A stretch of DNA of 64,000 bases from an uncultured Eggerthellaceae bacterium (GTDB lineage: Bacteria > Actinomycetota > Coriobacteriia > Coriobacteriales > Eggerthellaceae), in NCBI GenBank assembly GCA_958452575.1, contig CAUDUM010000004.1:62001-126000 (forward strand), given 5' to 3'. Every line of letters begins with the position of its first letter. Position 1 is the first letter of the stretch. Position numbers and translations under genes: made by a program. Under the pieces are notes generated by a model that saw only the letters and a program-made list of their open reading frames with translations, had not been told where the DNA came from and did not search any database. Shown here piece after piece: positions 63,207 through 64,000 of the stretch.

Positions 63207-64000
<794 letters not shown>

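Overview
The window is high-GC, densely packed bacterial DNA. Gene content points to an anaerobic actinobacterium of the Coriobacteriia, most likely the Eggerthellaceae (Eggerthella, Gordonibacter or Slackia type). The basis is a class III (anaerobic) ribonucleotide reductase, a PPi-type phosphofructokinase, an NfnAB-type transhydrogenase, a Tat-exported molybdopterin reductase next to a membrane-bound LuxR-type regulator, many MFS carriers, and DUF2510 and sortase-type surface proteins. The placement is inference from content; no 16S gene is present.

Layout. 1-4157: nrdD (partial) and divergent nrdG with a tandem NrdR-box-like operator between them, then pfp. 4210-11674: a molybdoenzyme island on the minus strand (catalytic subunit, four-cluster Fe-S subunit, NrfD membrane subunit, TorD-type chaperone) with a divergent LuxR-type membrane regulator. 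The catalytic gene is interrupted by one in-frame TGA exactly where the molybdenum-ligand Cys/Sec is expected, followed by a hairpin with bacterial SECIS geometry. I annotate it as one selenoprotein gene (6653-9751), not two ORFs. 11649-17075: two paralogous MFS carriers, an EamA carrier, a ferredoxin-like protein and a HAD phosphatase. 17419-24747: an ABC-F ATPase, two envelope glycosyltransferases, a YdjC/ChbG deacetylase and a DHA2 exporter. 24989-30930: pth, prs, glmU, nhaA and divergent hpf. 31698-42872: folC, nfnB-nfnA, a type 4 uracil-DNA glycosylase, alr, moaB-moeA, eno and a lone EcfT-like gene.

42974-46948: the conserved block infA-rpmJ-rpsM-rpsK-rpsD-rpoA-rplQ (minus strand), preceded by tRNA-Lys and tRNA-Gln. 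47223-52836: two UspA genes flanking an MFS gene, an HD hydrolase, a His/Cys-rich permease, a DUF2510 protein and a small phosphoesterase. 52950-62852: one 3,300-residue secreted surface protein with two separate metallophosphoesterase modules, a beta-helix-like region, Ig-like and InlB-type repeats and a C-terminal sorting-signal-like tail. 63207-64000: the 3' part of groEL.

The molybdenum theme is coherent. moaB and moeA supply cofactor, TorD would load the apo-enzyme, Tat would export it, and the Fe-S and NrfD subunits would pass quinol electrons to an unknown acceptor, perhaps sensed by the LuxR protein. Repeats outside genes include three copies of a long hairpin element (19257, 23308, 47128), an 84-bp near-perfect palindrome (31367) and a degenerate 36-bp tandem repeat (38045). 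Long open frames antisense to the real genes are codon-bias shadows and are left out.
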